From NORP240 sp965222175 (lineage in GTDB: Bacteria; Pseudomonadota; Gammaproteobacteria; Pseudomonadales; Pseudohongiellaceae): a stretch of 64,000 nt of DNA. Every line of letters starts with the position of its first letter. Positions within the stretch are counted from its first letter, which is position 1. The notes under the pieces were generated by a model. The model had not been told where the DNA came from. It did not search any database and was given only the letters and a program-made list of their open reading frames with translations. Below, one piece after another: positions 28,853-38,310 of this stretch. The stretch lies in assembly GCA_965222175.1 (NCBI GenBank), contig OZ244938.1:1054001-1118000 (forward strand). Direction: 5' to 3'. A program made the translations under genes and the position numbers.

Positions 28853-29479
28853 TCACGCTTGGGGCTCGCTCAGATAAATCTCGTTAGTGTCTACGCCCAC
28901 TATGCCGTTGGGCATAAAATTCATGGCCAATGACTTCCTGACGTTTTCATTCTCATGCCTGTTAACTTTATGTTTCAGGTACGACGGAAATATCAGGATT
29001 GTATCGTTAGCCATTTCGAATACGTAGGATGGACCGTTTAACACATTGTAAGCTTTTGGCTTGAGGTCTATCTGGCTGGCGGTTGGTTTTTCAAAGGTGA
29101 TTTTGGCGTTCTCGCCATCTCCCAAACCAAAATAGTAGACGGCACTGAACATCGAATTGCCGTGGTTATGCAGTACCGAAATCTTGTTTTTCTCGGTCTT
29201 GGTAAACCAGGACGTTGTCATATGAAATTTATTTTCATACAGCATCACGTTTCTGGCATAGTCGTTCAGTATATCGACAAACCGGTCCCTTAGTTTCCAG
29301 TCCTCATTCAGCACTTTCAGATTCCGTGATATCTTCAGGAAGTAATCCGGATTATCCTCGGAATTTGTACTTTTCCATTCCTGCCTGTCATACAGGCGCT
29401 GGAGCCTGTCCTGCTCAATACCGATATCGTTATAAGTCACGATAGGTTCGGGGAAAATCGGGAGTAGTTGTGGTTTCAT
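28853..29479 (-). CDS. Putative 2OG-Fe(II) oxygenase (TIGR02466-like)
   Basis: 208-aa protein resembling the small 2-oxoglutarate/iron dioxygenases found in marine bacteria and cyanophages. Candidate metal and co-substrate residues are H104/H106 in SVLHNHGNSMFSAVYYF, H170 in LIFPSYLKHKV and R181 in RKSLAMNF, an order typical of a double-stranded beta-helix oxygenase. The frame opens at 29548, but ATG at 29479 (MKPQLLPIFPEPIV) has a GGAGA upstream and the usual N-terminus. Lower GC than its neighbours suggests transfer. Substrate unknown. Confidence 0.7.
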   Translation of the reverse strand: MKPQLLPIFPEPIVTYNDIGIEQDRLQRLYDRQEWKSTNSEDNPDYFLKISRNLKVLNEDWKLRDRFVDILNDYARNVMLYENKFHMTTSWFTKTEKNKISVLHNHGNSMFSAVYYFGLGDGENAKITFEKPTASQIDLKPKAYNVLNGPSYVFEMANDTILIFPSYLKHKVNRHENENVRKSLAMNFMPNGIVGVDTNEIYLSEPQA

Positions 29480-30123
29480 CCGGAAACATGTCTCCAAGTT
29501 TGCTAGTGGTACTGCTTTGCAAAAACTTGCGGCCAAAAGTAAATCCAACTTGGGTGTGCGAAATTCATTTCAATTGTGTTACGTGGAAAAGTTGTCCCTC
29601 CAAAATCCTGATTGGCCACGTCTTGAGATAATGTAACTGACTACATCAATTAAAAACGGGATTACATCGACAAACAGGAAACAGTTTGCACCTGGTTCAG
29701 CAGGCATTGGGCACAGCGATCAGCTGTATCGCGAAACACGTGAATCTTGACATGAAAAACACTCCGAGGCCTCCTGTATTTTCGTGATAAATTGTTACAG
29801 GATCCGGAAAGGCATGGTCCTCGGGGGCATAAGCACCCGGCTTTCCGCTCCGTTACAGGTCACCGTTCTGTTCGGCTCGGCGTGAAGCGTTTGTCACTGC
29901 AAAGTAACCTGAACTTATTCTGCATGAATGGCCCGACAGCCTCTTACCTGAGCGGGCACAGGGAGGTGTGAGACATTGTCATTCGATTCAGGTACCTGCT
30001 GGCAGAATCAGCTGAATCAGGAACAGCTTCAGGGTTACCGTGACAGGTGCAGGATCTATAGATGAACTGTGTTCATCCGGGGTAAGAGAGTTGTAGAAAA
30101 ACGGGGCCAGAGTAAATTTACTT
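29480..30123. other. Gene-free region
   Basis: About 640 bp, relatively AT-rich, between two minus-strand genes. A GTTACAGGATCCGG / CCGCTCCGTTACAGG pair near 29795-29870 could form a hairpin, and a single REP-like core GGGGCCAGAGTAAATTTAC lies at 30103-30121. No credible ORF or RNA gene was recognised. Confidence 0.5.
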
Positions 30124-32772
30124 TCACCTGGACTGATCTCCGGTGCTGGATGTCTCAAATTTTGCTTTGACTTCATTTGCTTCGAGGAATTCGCGCATTG
30201 CGGAGAGCACTTCTTCCCGGTGGGACTGAAAAACCCAGTGGTCGGCATCAATGAGTTCCATCACCCTCGAATCGTTAAGTTCGCTGCGGAACTTTTCGAT
30301 CTGAGCCCGCTGATAGCTGTTTCTGAGTTTGTGCAGTTTGACAAGCGCCTGCCTGAGTTGGGGGTCGTCCTCGTCATACCACTTTTCCATCAGGCTGTCT
30401 GCCGAAGCAGCCAGGGCGAAAATGCCCAGGGCCGGTACATTGATACTTGCATAGTCCGGGGCGCTCAGACCTGCCATGATGGCTTCCAGTACCCTGGCGT
30501 CCAGCCTTCTCGACCCCAGTTCCAGGTTGAGCATGGCCATGATTTCGCCTTGCGGTATCGGGTTTGCCCCCAGGTTGCCGATTCGATCGAGATATTTTTT
30601 AAACGCTTCGTAGCTGGTCAACTCGTTCCTGTGTGGCCTTGGTTGTGCGGGCAGCTTCCGGCTCAGTTCGGCTATTTCACTGTTTTCCCGGGAACGGTCA
30701 TAGGCGGCATCGAGATAGATCAGTCCGGCGATCCGGTCCGGGTAATGTGCTGCGATCCAGGACAATTCCTCACCCCCAAGTGAGTGACCAGCTAGCACGG
30801 AGTTGGTCAACCCAAGGGTATCGATCACCTTGAGTACATCCTCGCTGAGACGCCTTATCCCGTAGCCATGGTCGGGCCTGGTCGAAGCACCGGTACCCCG
30901 CCTGGTAATACCGATGACGCGGTAGTCCTTGGAGAGATGTGGCGCCAGGCTGTCGAATGAGTGTGCACTGGCGCCCAGTCCGGGGATCAGCACGACGGGC
31001 TGCCCGGAACCTCCCCAGTCCAGTACTTCAATTCGCACGTTATCTTCAACAGCAATGTAGTTCACCTCATGGGGCGAATCGTCCCGCCAGCTTGACTGGA
31101 CTACCGGGGCGACGTCGCCAATGGCCGGCAAGGCACACCCGGCCGAGGCGTCACCAAGCGCACCGTCGAAGGAAAGCGTTCTAGTGATGAGATTCCTGAC
31201 TTCGTAGCCCGTCACCATGACCGCGGATTCTTCGCTCAGTGATGCTGCTTCAAGCCGGGCCTCGTACCGACTGCCACCGACTGATTGCAGCAAGCCCGGC
31301 ATGTAGGCGGGAAGGCCGGCGGCCACCTCGCTGCTTGGGATTGCCGGCAATGAAGTAGCGATGTAGGTAGGTCGCGGACCCCGCTTGAAACATTCAAGTT
31401 GAATGCTGTTACTGAACTGTTCCCGTGTTGCGCGACAATGGCCTATTCCCTGAAGTTGGCGCCATTCGCCGTCGGTGGCCAGCCGATGTTCAGCCGGCTC
31501 CAGCAGCGCCAGGGAATAATTGAAACTAATGTCGGCATCCGCTGCCTGTCGCAGCTCCACCACCCGTTCGCCCGGTATCAGCCAGTGGTCGGTCAGGAGG
31601 TTGTCATACTGGGCGTCTCTGTCGGCACTTGCACTTGCGGAGGATAAGCCGCTGGAGACTTCAGGTGAATTGCTGAAGCTGGCCCGTGCAGGCCGCAGGA
31701 CCAGCGGTGGCATCGTACTGACGCCGGCAAGGCTTGCGGTTACCTTCAGTGTGGCGACCCGCCAGTTCCGGGGAATATTCCTTGCGGCTACCGTGGTGGA
31801 AAATGTCACGGAACCGGGACCGGCGGCGATCAGTTCCTCGTCTTCCCAGAAGCCCTGACCAACCAGGCGTTGCGCAGGATCGATCCCCGTGGACCCGGCT
31901 CCGGGATTGACCGCTGTTGCCGGAAAACAGCTGTAAAGGGAATCAAGGCGTAAACTCTCTGCGACCTTGCCCTCGGCACCGGCAATGACCTGCTGCAACA
32001 GGGTGAAATACGTCGGCCAGGCAGGAACCAGAAAAGGCAGCAGCACGATGAGCACGGCCGCCACAAACCCGCCGCCGAACAGGGTGTTTGCCAGAACGAA
32101 ATTTCTGCGTTCATACTGTTGCCAGTAGATCACCGCCAGCAGCACGACGAAAACCAGGTAGAGGGGTGCCACGATCAGCCAGATAAGGGCCTGGGTGGCG
32201 ACATCGTCCTGGAAGGCGTTGGCAGGTCGGGGCAGCGAATCCATGATCAGTCCCGCGGTACCGAACAACAACACAACTCCCACCAGCAGCACTATGCTGT
32301 GAAGCAGCGACCGGGACAGAATTGCCACGCCGATAAACAGCAGCGTAGCCAGCAGGGTCCAGGGCGCCCCGGCAATACTGGCCTCGATCATCGCCGCGGT
32401 AAGAGTCAGGCCGTCCTGCAGGTTGAACAGCAGCCGTGCGATGAATACCGGCAGGGTGATGGTCAGCAACAGGAAAAGGATTTTGGCGACAAACAGGTCG
32501 AACCGGGACAGCGGCCTGGCCAGCCAGTCGTGACTGACGCTGTTGGCCGGGTCCTGCTGGAATACGGCAAACGCCAGTAAGCCGATTACCAGGGTATTGA
32601 TTTGTGGTAAAGCGGAAACGACACCATTCAGAAACGGGTTACCAATGGTCAACTCGAGGCTTGTCAGTGCGACTTCGACGGCCAGCATGCCGATGGTCAA
32701 CACGACAAAGGGCAGGAGGCTCCGCAGGTCTTTGCCAAGCACGGCAACTACAGTGCGCAAGTGGTGATTCAT
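30124..32772 (-). CDS. ABC-2 type permease fused to an alpha/beta hydrolase
   Basis: 882-aa fusion. Residues about 1-300 form a permease with roughly six membrane segments. A long soluble region (about 320-590) probably faces the periplasm. Residues about 605-882 are an alpha/beta hydrolase: oxyanion region VVLIPGLGASAHSFDSL, nucleophile S664 in LAGHSLGGEELSW and the catalytic His H845 in DADHWVFQSH. ATG at 32772 overlaps the ATPase stop (ATGA), so the two are translationally coupled; the frame upstream of that ATG is an artefact. No frameshift or internal stop separates the modules. The hydrolase substrate is unknown. Confidence 0.82.
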   Translation of the reverse strand: MNHHLRTVVAVLGKDLRSLLPFVVLTIGMLAVEVALTSLELTIGNPFLNGVVSALPQINTLVIGLLAFAVFQQDPANSVSHDWLARPLSRFDLFVAKILFLLLTITLPVFIARLLFNLQDGLTLTAAMIEASIAGAPWTLLATLLFIGVAILSRSLLHSIVLLVGVVLLFGTAGLIMDSLPRPANAFQDDVATQALIWLIVAPLYLVFVVLLAVIYWQQYERRNFVLANTLFGGGFVAAVLIVLLPFLVPAWPTYFTLLQQVIAGAEGKVAESLRLDSLYSCFPATAVNPGAGSTGIDPAQRLVGQGFWEDEELIAAGPGSVTFSTTVAARNIPRNWRVATLKVTASLAGVSTMPPLVLRPARASFSNSPEVSSGLSSASASADRDAQYDNLLTDHWLIPGERVVELRQAADADISFNYSLALLEPAEHRLATDGEWRQLQGIGHCRATREQFSNSIQLECFKRGPRPTYIATSLPAIPSSEVAAGLPAYMPGLLQSVGGSRYEARLEAASLSEESAVMVTGYEVRNLITRTLSFDGALGDASAGCALPAIGDVAPVVQSSWRDDSPHEVNYIAVEDNVRIEVLDWGGSGQPVVLIPGLGASAHSFDSLAPHLSKDYRVIGITRRGTGASTRPDHGYGIRRLSEDVLKVIDTLGLTNSVLAGHSLGGEELSWIAAHYPDRIAGLIYLDAAYDRSRENSEIAELSRKLPAQPRPHRNELTSYEAFKKYLDRIGNLGANPIPQGEIMAMLNLELGSRRLDARVLEAIMAGLSAPDYASINVPALGIFALAASADSLMEKWYDEDDPQLRQALVKLHKLRNSYQRAQIEKFRSELNDSRVMELIDADHWVFQSHREEVLSAMREFLEANEVKAKFETSSTGDQSR

Positions 32773-33665
32773 GCCGAAATTCCTCGCGAGCTGCGAATCA
32801 TTGCCTTGGTGATTGCGCGCAGGTTCATGGCTTCGGTGGTGAATCTGACGGCGCCGAAATGACTGTTCAACGTGGCCAACAGGGCGCTGTCTTCCTGGTA
32901 GTCGCTGTCGACAAACTGCAGCGCATGACCGCTTATCGTCGGCGTCAACCAATTGGTCGGAATAGGGTCAGGCAGGTCTTTTCTGGAAGACAGTGTCACG
33001 TCGACCTGTCGAAACCGGGCCCTCAGTGATTCGATGGATTCCTGGAACAGCAGTCGACCCTTGGCCATGAACGCGATGTGAGAGGTGAAGTTTTCTATTT
33101 CAGCGACTTCATGGGAGGAAATGACGATAGTTGTCTCATCGGCCTGCAACAGCAGGCCTTCCACCACCTCGTCGCGAACCAGGGAATCGAGCCCACTGAG
33201 GGGTTCGTCAAGAATGAGTAGCCTGGGACGAAAGCAGAGTGCTGCTGCCAGGGCAGTTTTCATACGCATGCCATGGGAAAGTTTATTCAGCACCCGGTCC
33301 GGTGGTAAATCCAGGTTCGCCTGGAGTTCTTTCTCCAGGCCACGGTCCCAGCCCGGATACAGGGAACGCAGGTAGTCAAAGTAATCCGCAACCGTCAGGC
33401 GGTCTGGCAGGCGCTGGTTTTCAGAAACATAACCGATCTGCCAGAAGTCCTTGTAGTTCAGCCGGGTAGAAGGCTTGCCCAGCGTTCTGACCATGCCCGA
33501 GCTGGGCTGAACGATATTGACCATGGTGCGCAGCGTGGTGGTCTTGCCAGCGCCATTAGTACCCAGCAGTGCAAAGGCGGAGCCCTCGGGAATCTGCAGG
33601 TTCAACTCCTGCAAAACGCTGACCTTGCCATAGCGCTTGCCGACATCGTGGGTCTCAATGATCAT
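32769..33665 (-). CDS. ABC transporter ATP-binding protein
   Basis: 298-aa ATPase that would power the adjacent permease. Walker A is LLGTNGAGKTTTLRTM (about 34-49), the signature motif LSHGMRMKTALAAAL, and Walker B RLLILDEPLSGLDS. A C-terminal extension of about 90 residues is typical of YtrB/CcmA-like ATPases. The start overlaps the GntR regulator's stop by 11 bp and its end overlaps the permease by 4 bp, giving a tight three-gene operon. Confidence 0.93.
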   Translation of the reverse strand: MIIETHDVGKRYGKVSVLQELNLQIPEGSAFALLGTNGAGKTTTLRTMVNIVQPSSGMVRTLGKPSTRLNYKDFWQIGYVSENQRLPDRLTVADYFDYLRSLYPGWDRGLEKELQANLDLPPDRVLNKLSHGMRMKTALAAALCFRPRLLILDEPLSGLDSLVRDEVVEGLLLQADETTIVISSHEVAEIENFTSHIAFMAKGRLLFQESIESLRARFRQVDVTLSSRKDLPDPIPTNWLTPTISGHALQFVDSDYQEDSALLATLNSHFGAVRFTTEAMNLRAITKAMIRSSRGISA

Positions 33666-34059
33666 CGGACACTACCTTCAATGGCTGCAGTGCCCGCCAG
33701 TGTGCCTCCACCGAGGCCTGTACTTCGTCCAGCGTGACACCAACCCGTCGGGCCTCCACCACCAGCTGTTCGATTTCCTGCTGCAACAGCTTCTGCCGGT
33801 CACCGCTGCGCGCCTTGGGTGGTGAGGCAACCGTGGTGCCTTTTCCCGGGGCGACATTCAACCATCGTTCCTGGATCAGATGCTGGATGACCTTGTGTGC
33901 AGTGTTGGGATGAATTTTCAGATCAGCCGCCAGGGTTCGCACTGATGGAAACGGATCACCGGGCTGCAGCGCTCCACCGAGAATGGCCTTGGTGGCGGCA
34001 AACACGACCTGGTCGAAAATTGATTCGCCGGATTCAAGATTTACTCTGAATGGTGTCAT
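33655..34059 (-). CDS. GntR-family (YtrA-type) transcriptional regulator
   Basis: 134-aa repressor-type protein: a winged helix-turn-helix (about 15-80; FPSVRTLAADLKIHPNTAHK then VIQHLIQERWLNVAPGKGTTV) followed by a short helical tail, the layout of the YtrA subfamily that controls its own ABC-transporter operon. ATG at 34059 (MTPFRVNLESGE) is preferred; a start at 34086 would add nine residues. It is the first gene of the operon with the ABC ATPase and the permease-hydrolase. Confidence 0.88.
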   Translation of the reverse strand: MTPFRVNLESGESIFDQVVFAATKAILGGALQPGDPFPSVRTLAADLKIHPNTAHKVIQHLIQERWLNVAPGKGTTVASPPKARSGDRQKLLQQEIEQLVVEARRVGVTLDEVQASVEAHWRALQPLKVVSDDH

Positions 34060-34075
34060 GTCTGTAGTGTGACAC
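34053..34075. promoter_or_regulatory. Candidate operator of the GntR/ABC operon
   Basis: GTGTCA (34053-34058) and TGACAC (34070-34075) form an inverted repeat, and AGTGTGACACT (34066-34076) is itself almost palindromic. Both lie at the regulator start, just downstream of a perfect TTGACA on the minus strand (34093-34088). The position suits autorepression. Inference only. Confidence 0.4.
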
Positions 34076-34132
34076 TCATAACGCAATTGTCAAGCGGAAA
34101 ATTGGAACGGGTAGCCAGGTCGTGATGTGGTA

Positions 34133-35074
34133 CTAAAGTCCCAGCGATGCCAGATAGATCAGTATCAAGCTGACGGTAGCAAGACTGGTGATGGCAGAAA
34201 GCAATGTGCCCGCTGCAATAGGTGCCAGCCCGCACTGATATCGACTGGCAAACGCATAGGCATTGATGCCCACCGGCATGGCTGAGGCAAGCAGTCCAGC
34301 TGCAGCCAGCCGGGGCGGGATGTCCAACAGGTAAAAAAGCATGAACCATGAGGAAAGGGGCGTCACCACCAGCTTTAGGAGGGTGATGGCAGTCGCGGCC
34401 TGCCACTGGTCCCTGATCTGATATTGGGTCATGGATGCGCCAAGTACGAACAGCGCTGTCGGTACTGCGGCCGAAGAAAACAGATGCAGGCTGGCACTGA
34501 CCGTTGTCGGCAACGGCACAGACAGGAGATTGACCAGCAGCCCCGCTACCAGCCCCAGGGTAATGGGGTTGCGCAGCAGCTGGCGAAGCAGCAGGTTGAT
34601 TGATTCGAGTACATTGCTGAACGACAGGTTTTCCCGTTCGGCGAACAACGTTCCCAGCGAAAAAAGTACCAGGTTCTGAATGGAAATAATAATAAACAGG
34701 CCGGTAAGGGCTTCCGGGCCCAGGGACTGAAGGACCACCGGAATGCCGATGACGGTGGCATTGGGGTAAGTGGCACCCATGGCGAAAACGCTCTGCTCCC
34801 GGGCGTTATAGTTGAACAGGATTTTCGCCAGACCTATGGCCGTGAAGAACGTCAGCAATGCCGCTGCATAGTAGCCTGCAAGAAGATTCAGACTGGCGCG
34901 GAGATTAAGTTCTGTTTCCGCCGTGTTGATGAACAGCAGGCAGGGAATCAGCAAGCCGTAGGAGAATTTGGACAGGGCATTAATGTCCCGGGCGCTGAAC
35001 CACCCCAGCCTCGCCGTGACATTGCCGATCAGGGCCAGGCCCACAATCGGTAAAAGAATATCCAGCAAGGCCAT
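34133..35074 (-). CDS. AEC-family transporter (auxin efflux carrier-like)
   Basis: 313-aa inner-membrane carrier with about ten predicted membrane segments in two five-helix repeats. GATYPNATVIGIPVV and ALFVLGASMTQYQ in the two halves correspond to the conserved crossover regions of the AEC family, whose bacterial members move malate or other organic acids. Substrate cannot be told from sequence. It is upstream of, and co-directional with, the GntR operon, 74 bp from the regulator, but is probably a separate unit. Confidence 0.85.
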   Translation of the reverse strand: MALLDILLPIVGLALIGNVTARLGWFSARDINALSKFSYGLLIPCLLFINTAETELNLRASLNLLAGYYAAALLTFFTAIGLAKILFNYNAREQSVFAMGATYPNATVIGIPVVLQSLGPEALTGLFIIISIQNLVLFSLGTLFAERENLSFSNVLESINLLLRQLLRNPITLGLVAGLLVNLLSVPLPTTVSASLHLFSSAAVPTALFVLGASMTQYQIRDQWQAATAITLLKLVVTPLSSWFMLFYLLDIPPRLAAAGLLASAMPVGINAYAFASRYQCGLAPIAAGTLLSAITSLATVSLILIYLASLGL

Positions 35075-35752
35075 GATTATTTCCGGTTTTTGTCAAACAG
35101 CTGTTGTCAGTTGTGCTGGCACGAAAAACAGTTTCTCAGTCGATCAAGCAAAAAACCCGGGCAGAAACCGCCGGTAACTGGTCAATCACCCATGAACTGT
35201 AAAAACGAGACTAACAGTTTTCCGCGACATTTTAATCTGACCATAGAACAGGTATTCGACGATGGGTTGAGCCCACCTACCTGGGGAACCTCCGATCAGT
35301 CATGGCAATACTCTTGCTTTCAGGCGAGTTTACTGAAGAGGCGCCTTATCGCCGGCATGCGTCTGCCTGTCGAGCCGAGGCAACGGCATCCCGGAGGATG
35401 TACACTGGTATCCGCTGCCCTCAGCATTGCCGTAACAAAGAATTACAAATCCTGGCGGGCAACTCTTGTTAACTTGCTGATTTACAAAAGAAAAAAGATT
35501 GCAAATCCTGGCGCTACACTTGCTTGTGCAACATAGATTGGTTATCCTTCCGTTCCCGATCTCTGGCTACGTTCCAGCCTGAAGGATATGCGCTTGGTTC
35601 AGCCTTGGAATTCGACTGCTTCGGCCAGTTGTCTGGCTGAGATACGCGCACTGAGCGATATTGCTGCTTAACTGCACGAGTCGATATGCATTCAGCCTGT
35701 ATTCATTGAACAGTGTGCAAGATTAATTGTAATGACATCGAGAGAGTTCAAG
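35075..35752. other. Gene-free region upstream of the PQQ dehydrogenase
   Basis: About 680 bp of non-coding DNA in the divergent gap. A direct repeat CAAATCCTGGCG occurs at 35446-35457 and 35502-35513, each preceded by an A-rich AAGAATTA/AAAGATTG. No ORF, promoter or riboswitch was convincingly identified. Confidence 0.5.
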
Positions 35753-37693
35753 ATGAGAACAACCAACAGTTTGATTTCGTCATTCCTTATCAGCGCCGGC
35801 GCGCTGGTCTTCACGCCAGCGGCGTTGAGCCAGTCCGGCACCAGCGTTAACGAAGGTGACTGGCCGGAATACCACGGTAACGAATTCGCCCAGCGTTACT
35901 CGCCACTTGACCAGATTAACGCTGAAAACGTCGGCGATCTCGAACTGGCCTGGCGCTTCTCCACCCGCAGCTTCGGACCAACTACGGATTTCAACAACCC
36001 CTCTACACCACTGGAAGTGGATGGCGTGCTGTATGCCAACATAGCCAGCACCCGCAACGTGGTGGCACTGGACGCCACTACCGGCCAGGTACTGTGGCTG
36101 TGGCGACCCCGGGAAGGTGAGCGTTTCGACGAGGCGCCACGGAAAGGGGCGGGCCGCGGTGTGGCTTACTGGAGTGACGGCGACTCAGCCCGGGTGATAG
36201 ACGTTACTCCGGGCTACCACCTGGTTTCACTGGACGCCGAGACCGGTGTACCCGATCCGGATTTTGGTGACAATGGCATCGTGGACCTGTTCGTGGGCCT
36301 GCGCAATGCCGATGATCCGCGGTTTCCCTATCCCGATATCGGGATTTCCGCCGCCCCCTTCGTCATGAACGACGTCATTGTCGTCGGCGCGGCACACCGC
36401 GTGGGCATGCGACCCCGGTCCAAGGCCAATGTCAAGGGCGATATTCGTGGCTACGACGTGCGCACCGGCGAACATCTCTGGACTTTCCGCACTATTCCCG
36501 AGAGAGGCGATTACGGGTTCGAATCCTGGCTGGACGACGGCATTGAATTTACCGGTAACGCCGGGGTGTGGGCACCCATGTCCGGCGATCCGGAACTGGG
36601 CCTGGTCTACCTGCCGGTAGAGTCGGCAACCGGCGATCGCTACGGTGGCGACCGCCCCGGCGATAACCTGTTTTCCGATTCCATCGTTGCCCTGGATATC
36701 AGGACCGGCGAGCGACGCTGGCACTACCAGCTGACCCATCACGATATCTGGGACTGGGACATTCCCTCGGCACCGGTGCTGGCGGATCTGCCCAACGGCA
36801 ACAGGGTGCTGATGTCGGTGACCAAGCAATCCTGGGTTTACACTTTCGACCGGGAAACCGGTGAGCCCATCTGGCCCATCGAGGAGCGTCCGGTTCCGGC
36901 CGGCGATGTCCCCGGCGAATGGTATGCCCCCACTCAGCCGATTCCAACCCGGCCGGCACCCTTTGACCGCCAGGGTTTCACCGAGGATGACCTCATCGAC
37001 TGGACACCGGAAATTCGTGCCCTGGCGTTGGAAGCCATTGAAGGTTTCCGCCTGGCCCCCAGCGTCTACTCGCCACCGTCACTGGCCGATGCGCCCGACG
37101 GGACCCGTGGAACGCTGAGCCTGCCGTCCGCTACCGGCGGTGCCAACTGGGAAGGTGCAGCCATCGACCCGGAAACCGGCATTATCTATATTCCGTCACG
37201 GACGGCCCTGGCAGTCATGTCACTGGACAACGATGAGAATTCCGATATCGACTACAGCGCGGCGTTCGGCGTGCGGGTTCCCCGGGTACAGGGACTGGAA
37301 ATCGCCAAGCCTCCCTATGGACGTATCACCGCAATCGACATGAATACCGGTGACCACCTGTGGATGATCGCCAATGCCGATACCCCGGATCGAATCGCCA
37401 ATCATCCCCTGCTGGAAGGTGTCGATCTGCCCCGTACCGGAATTCCAACCAGGTCCGGCATCGTTCTGACCAAGACCCTGCTGTTTGTCGGCGAGGGCAC
37501 CGGCGGTCCCGGTGCCAGCCCGATATTCCGCGCCGTCGACAAACAAACCGGTGAAATTGTCGCTGAAATTGATTTGCCGAATAATCAATCCGGTTTGCCA
37601 TTTACCTACGAGCACGAAGGTAAACAATATATCGCCATGTTCGTGGGCGGCGGAGGCCAGCCAGCGGAACTGGTGGCTTACGCTTTACCGTAA
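35753..37693 (+). CDS. PQQ-dependent dehydrogenase (glucose dehydrogenase-like propeller)
   Basis: 646-aa secreted quinoprotein. A Sec signal peptide (cleavage near AALSQ) precedes an eight-bladed propeller. WPEYHGNEFAQRYSPLDQIN is the usual start of the domain, tryptophan-docking repeats such as VALDATTGQVLW recur, and HHDIWDWDIP holds the catalytic Asp in the arrangement seen in membrane glucose dehydrogenases. No cytochrome c or membrane domain, so it must donate to a separate acceptor. ATG at 35753 is preferred over 35732. It leads a unit with two YceI-like genes. Substrate unknown. Confidence 0.88.
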   Translation: MRTTNSLISSFLISAGALVFTPAALSQSGTSVNEGDWPEYHGNEFAQRYSPLDQINAENVGDLELAWRFSTRSFGPTTDFNNPSTPLEVDGVLYANIASTRNVVALDATTGQVLWLWRPREGERFDEAPRKGAGRGVAYWSDGDSARVIDVTPGYHLVSLDAETGVPDPDFGDNGIVDLFVGLRNADDPRFPYPDIGISAAPFVMNDVIVVGAAHRVGMRPRSKANVKGDIRGYDVRTGEHLWTFRTIPERGDYGFESWLDDGIEFTGNAGVWAPMSGDPELGLVYLPVESATGDRYGGDRPGDNLFSDSIVALDIRTGERRWHYQLTHHDIWDWDIPSAPVLADLPNGNRVLMSVTKQSWVYTFDRETGEPIWPIEERPVPAGDVPGEWYAPTQPIPTRPAPFDRQGFTEDDLIDWTPEIRALALEAIEGFRLAPSVYSPPSLADAPDGTRGTLSLPSATGGANWEGAAIDPETGIIYIPSRTALAVMSLDNDENSDIDYSAAFGVRVPRVQGLEIAKPPYGRITAIDMNTGDHLWMIANADTPDRIANHPLLEGVDLPRTGIPTRSGIVLTKTLLFVGEGTGGPGASPIFRAVDKQTGEIVAEIDLPNNQSGLPFTYEHEGKQYIAMFVGGGGQPAELVAYALP

Positions 37694-37717
37694 CTTTTAT
37701 CAGGAGTATTTATAATC

Positions 37718-38293
37718 ATGCGAATTATCTACAAGACTGTGTCGCTGGCGGCAATAGTGCTGTTCATTACCCTGCCGGCTCGCGCAGCGGAGTGGGTCCT
37801 GGATCCCACGCAATCCGTCGTAATTTTCAAGTATTCTTATGGCGCCGAGCCGTTTCAGGGCGAGTTCAGAAATGTTCAGGCAACATTCGACATCGATCCG
37901 CTGAATCCCGGTTCCTGTGATTTCCAGGTAACGATCCCCATCGAAGATCTTTACGTGGATTCGCCGGAAGTGAAGGACTACCTGCTGGACTATGAACTGT
38001 TCGACGTGGATACCTGGCCGACCGCAAGTTTCCAGGCGGAAAACTGCAGTCTCGAGTCACTCAACTCCTTTGTATCCGACGGTACACTGACCATCCGTGA
38101 TCAGACTCATCCTGTCAGCTTTCCGTTTAATCTCACCGTGGAAACCTGTGACGGACAGGTCTGCTTTCATCTCACCAGCGAAGTGACAATCCAGCGTCTC
38201 CAGTTCGGTGTGGGCCAGGGCTACTGGGCCAACACGGCTGAAGTCCCCAATGAAGTCGACATTGAAGTTGATGTCTACGCAATCCAAAACTAG
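37718..38293 (+). CDS. YceI-family periplasmic protein
   Basis: 191-aa exported protein with a signal peptide ending at ARAA (about residue 24) and a YceI lipocalin-like beta-barrel, which in known members binds isoprenoid or other hydrophobic ligands. It starts EWVLDPTQSVVIFKYSYG and contains GTLTIRDQTHPVSFPFNL, the family core. A Cys pair (CDGQVC) is unusual and could form a disulfide. AGGAG precedes the ATG; 24 bp after the PQQ dehydrogenase. Confidence 0.85.
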   Translation: MRIIYKTVSLAAIVLFITLPARAAEWVLDPTQSVVIFKYSYGAEPFQGEFRNVQATFDIDPLNPGSCDFQVTIPIEDLYVDSPEVKDYLLDYELFDVDTWPTASFQAENCSLESLNSFVSDGTLTIRDQTHPVSFPFNLTVETCDGQVCFHLTSEVTIQRLQFGVGQGYWANTAEVPNEVDIEVDVYAIQN

Positions 38294-38310
38294 AAGGGCA
38301 GGTACATTCA

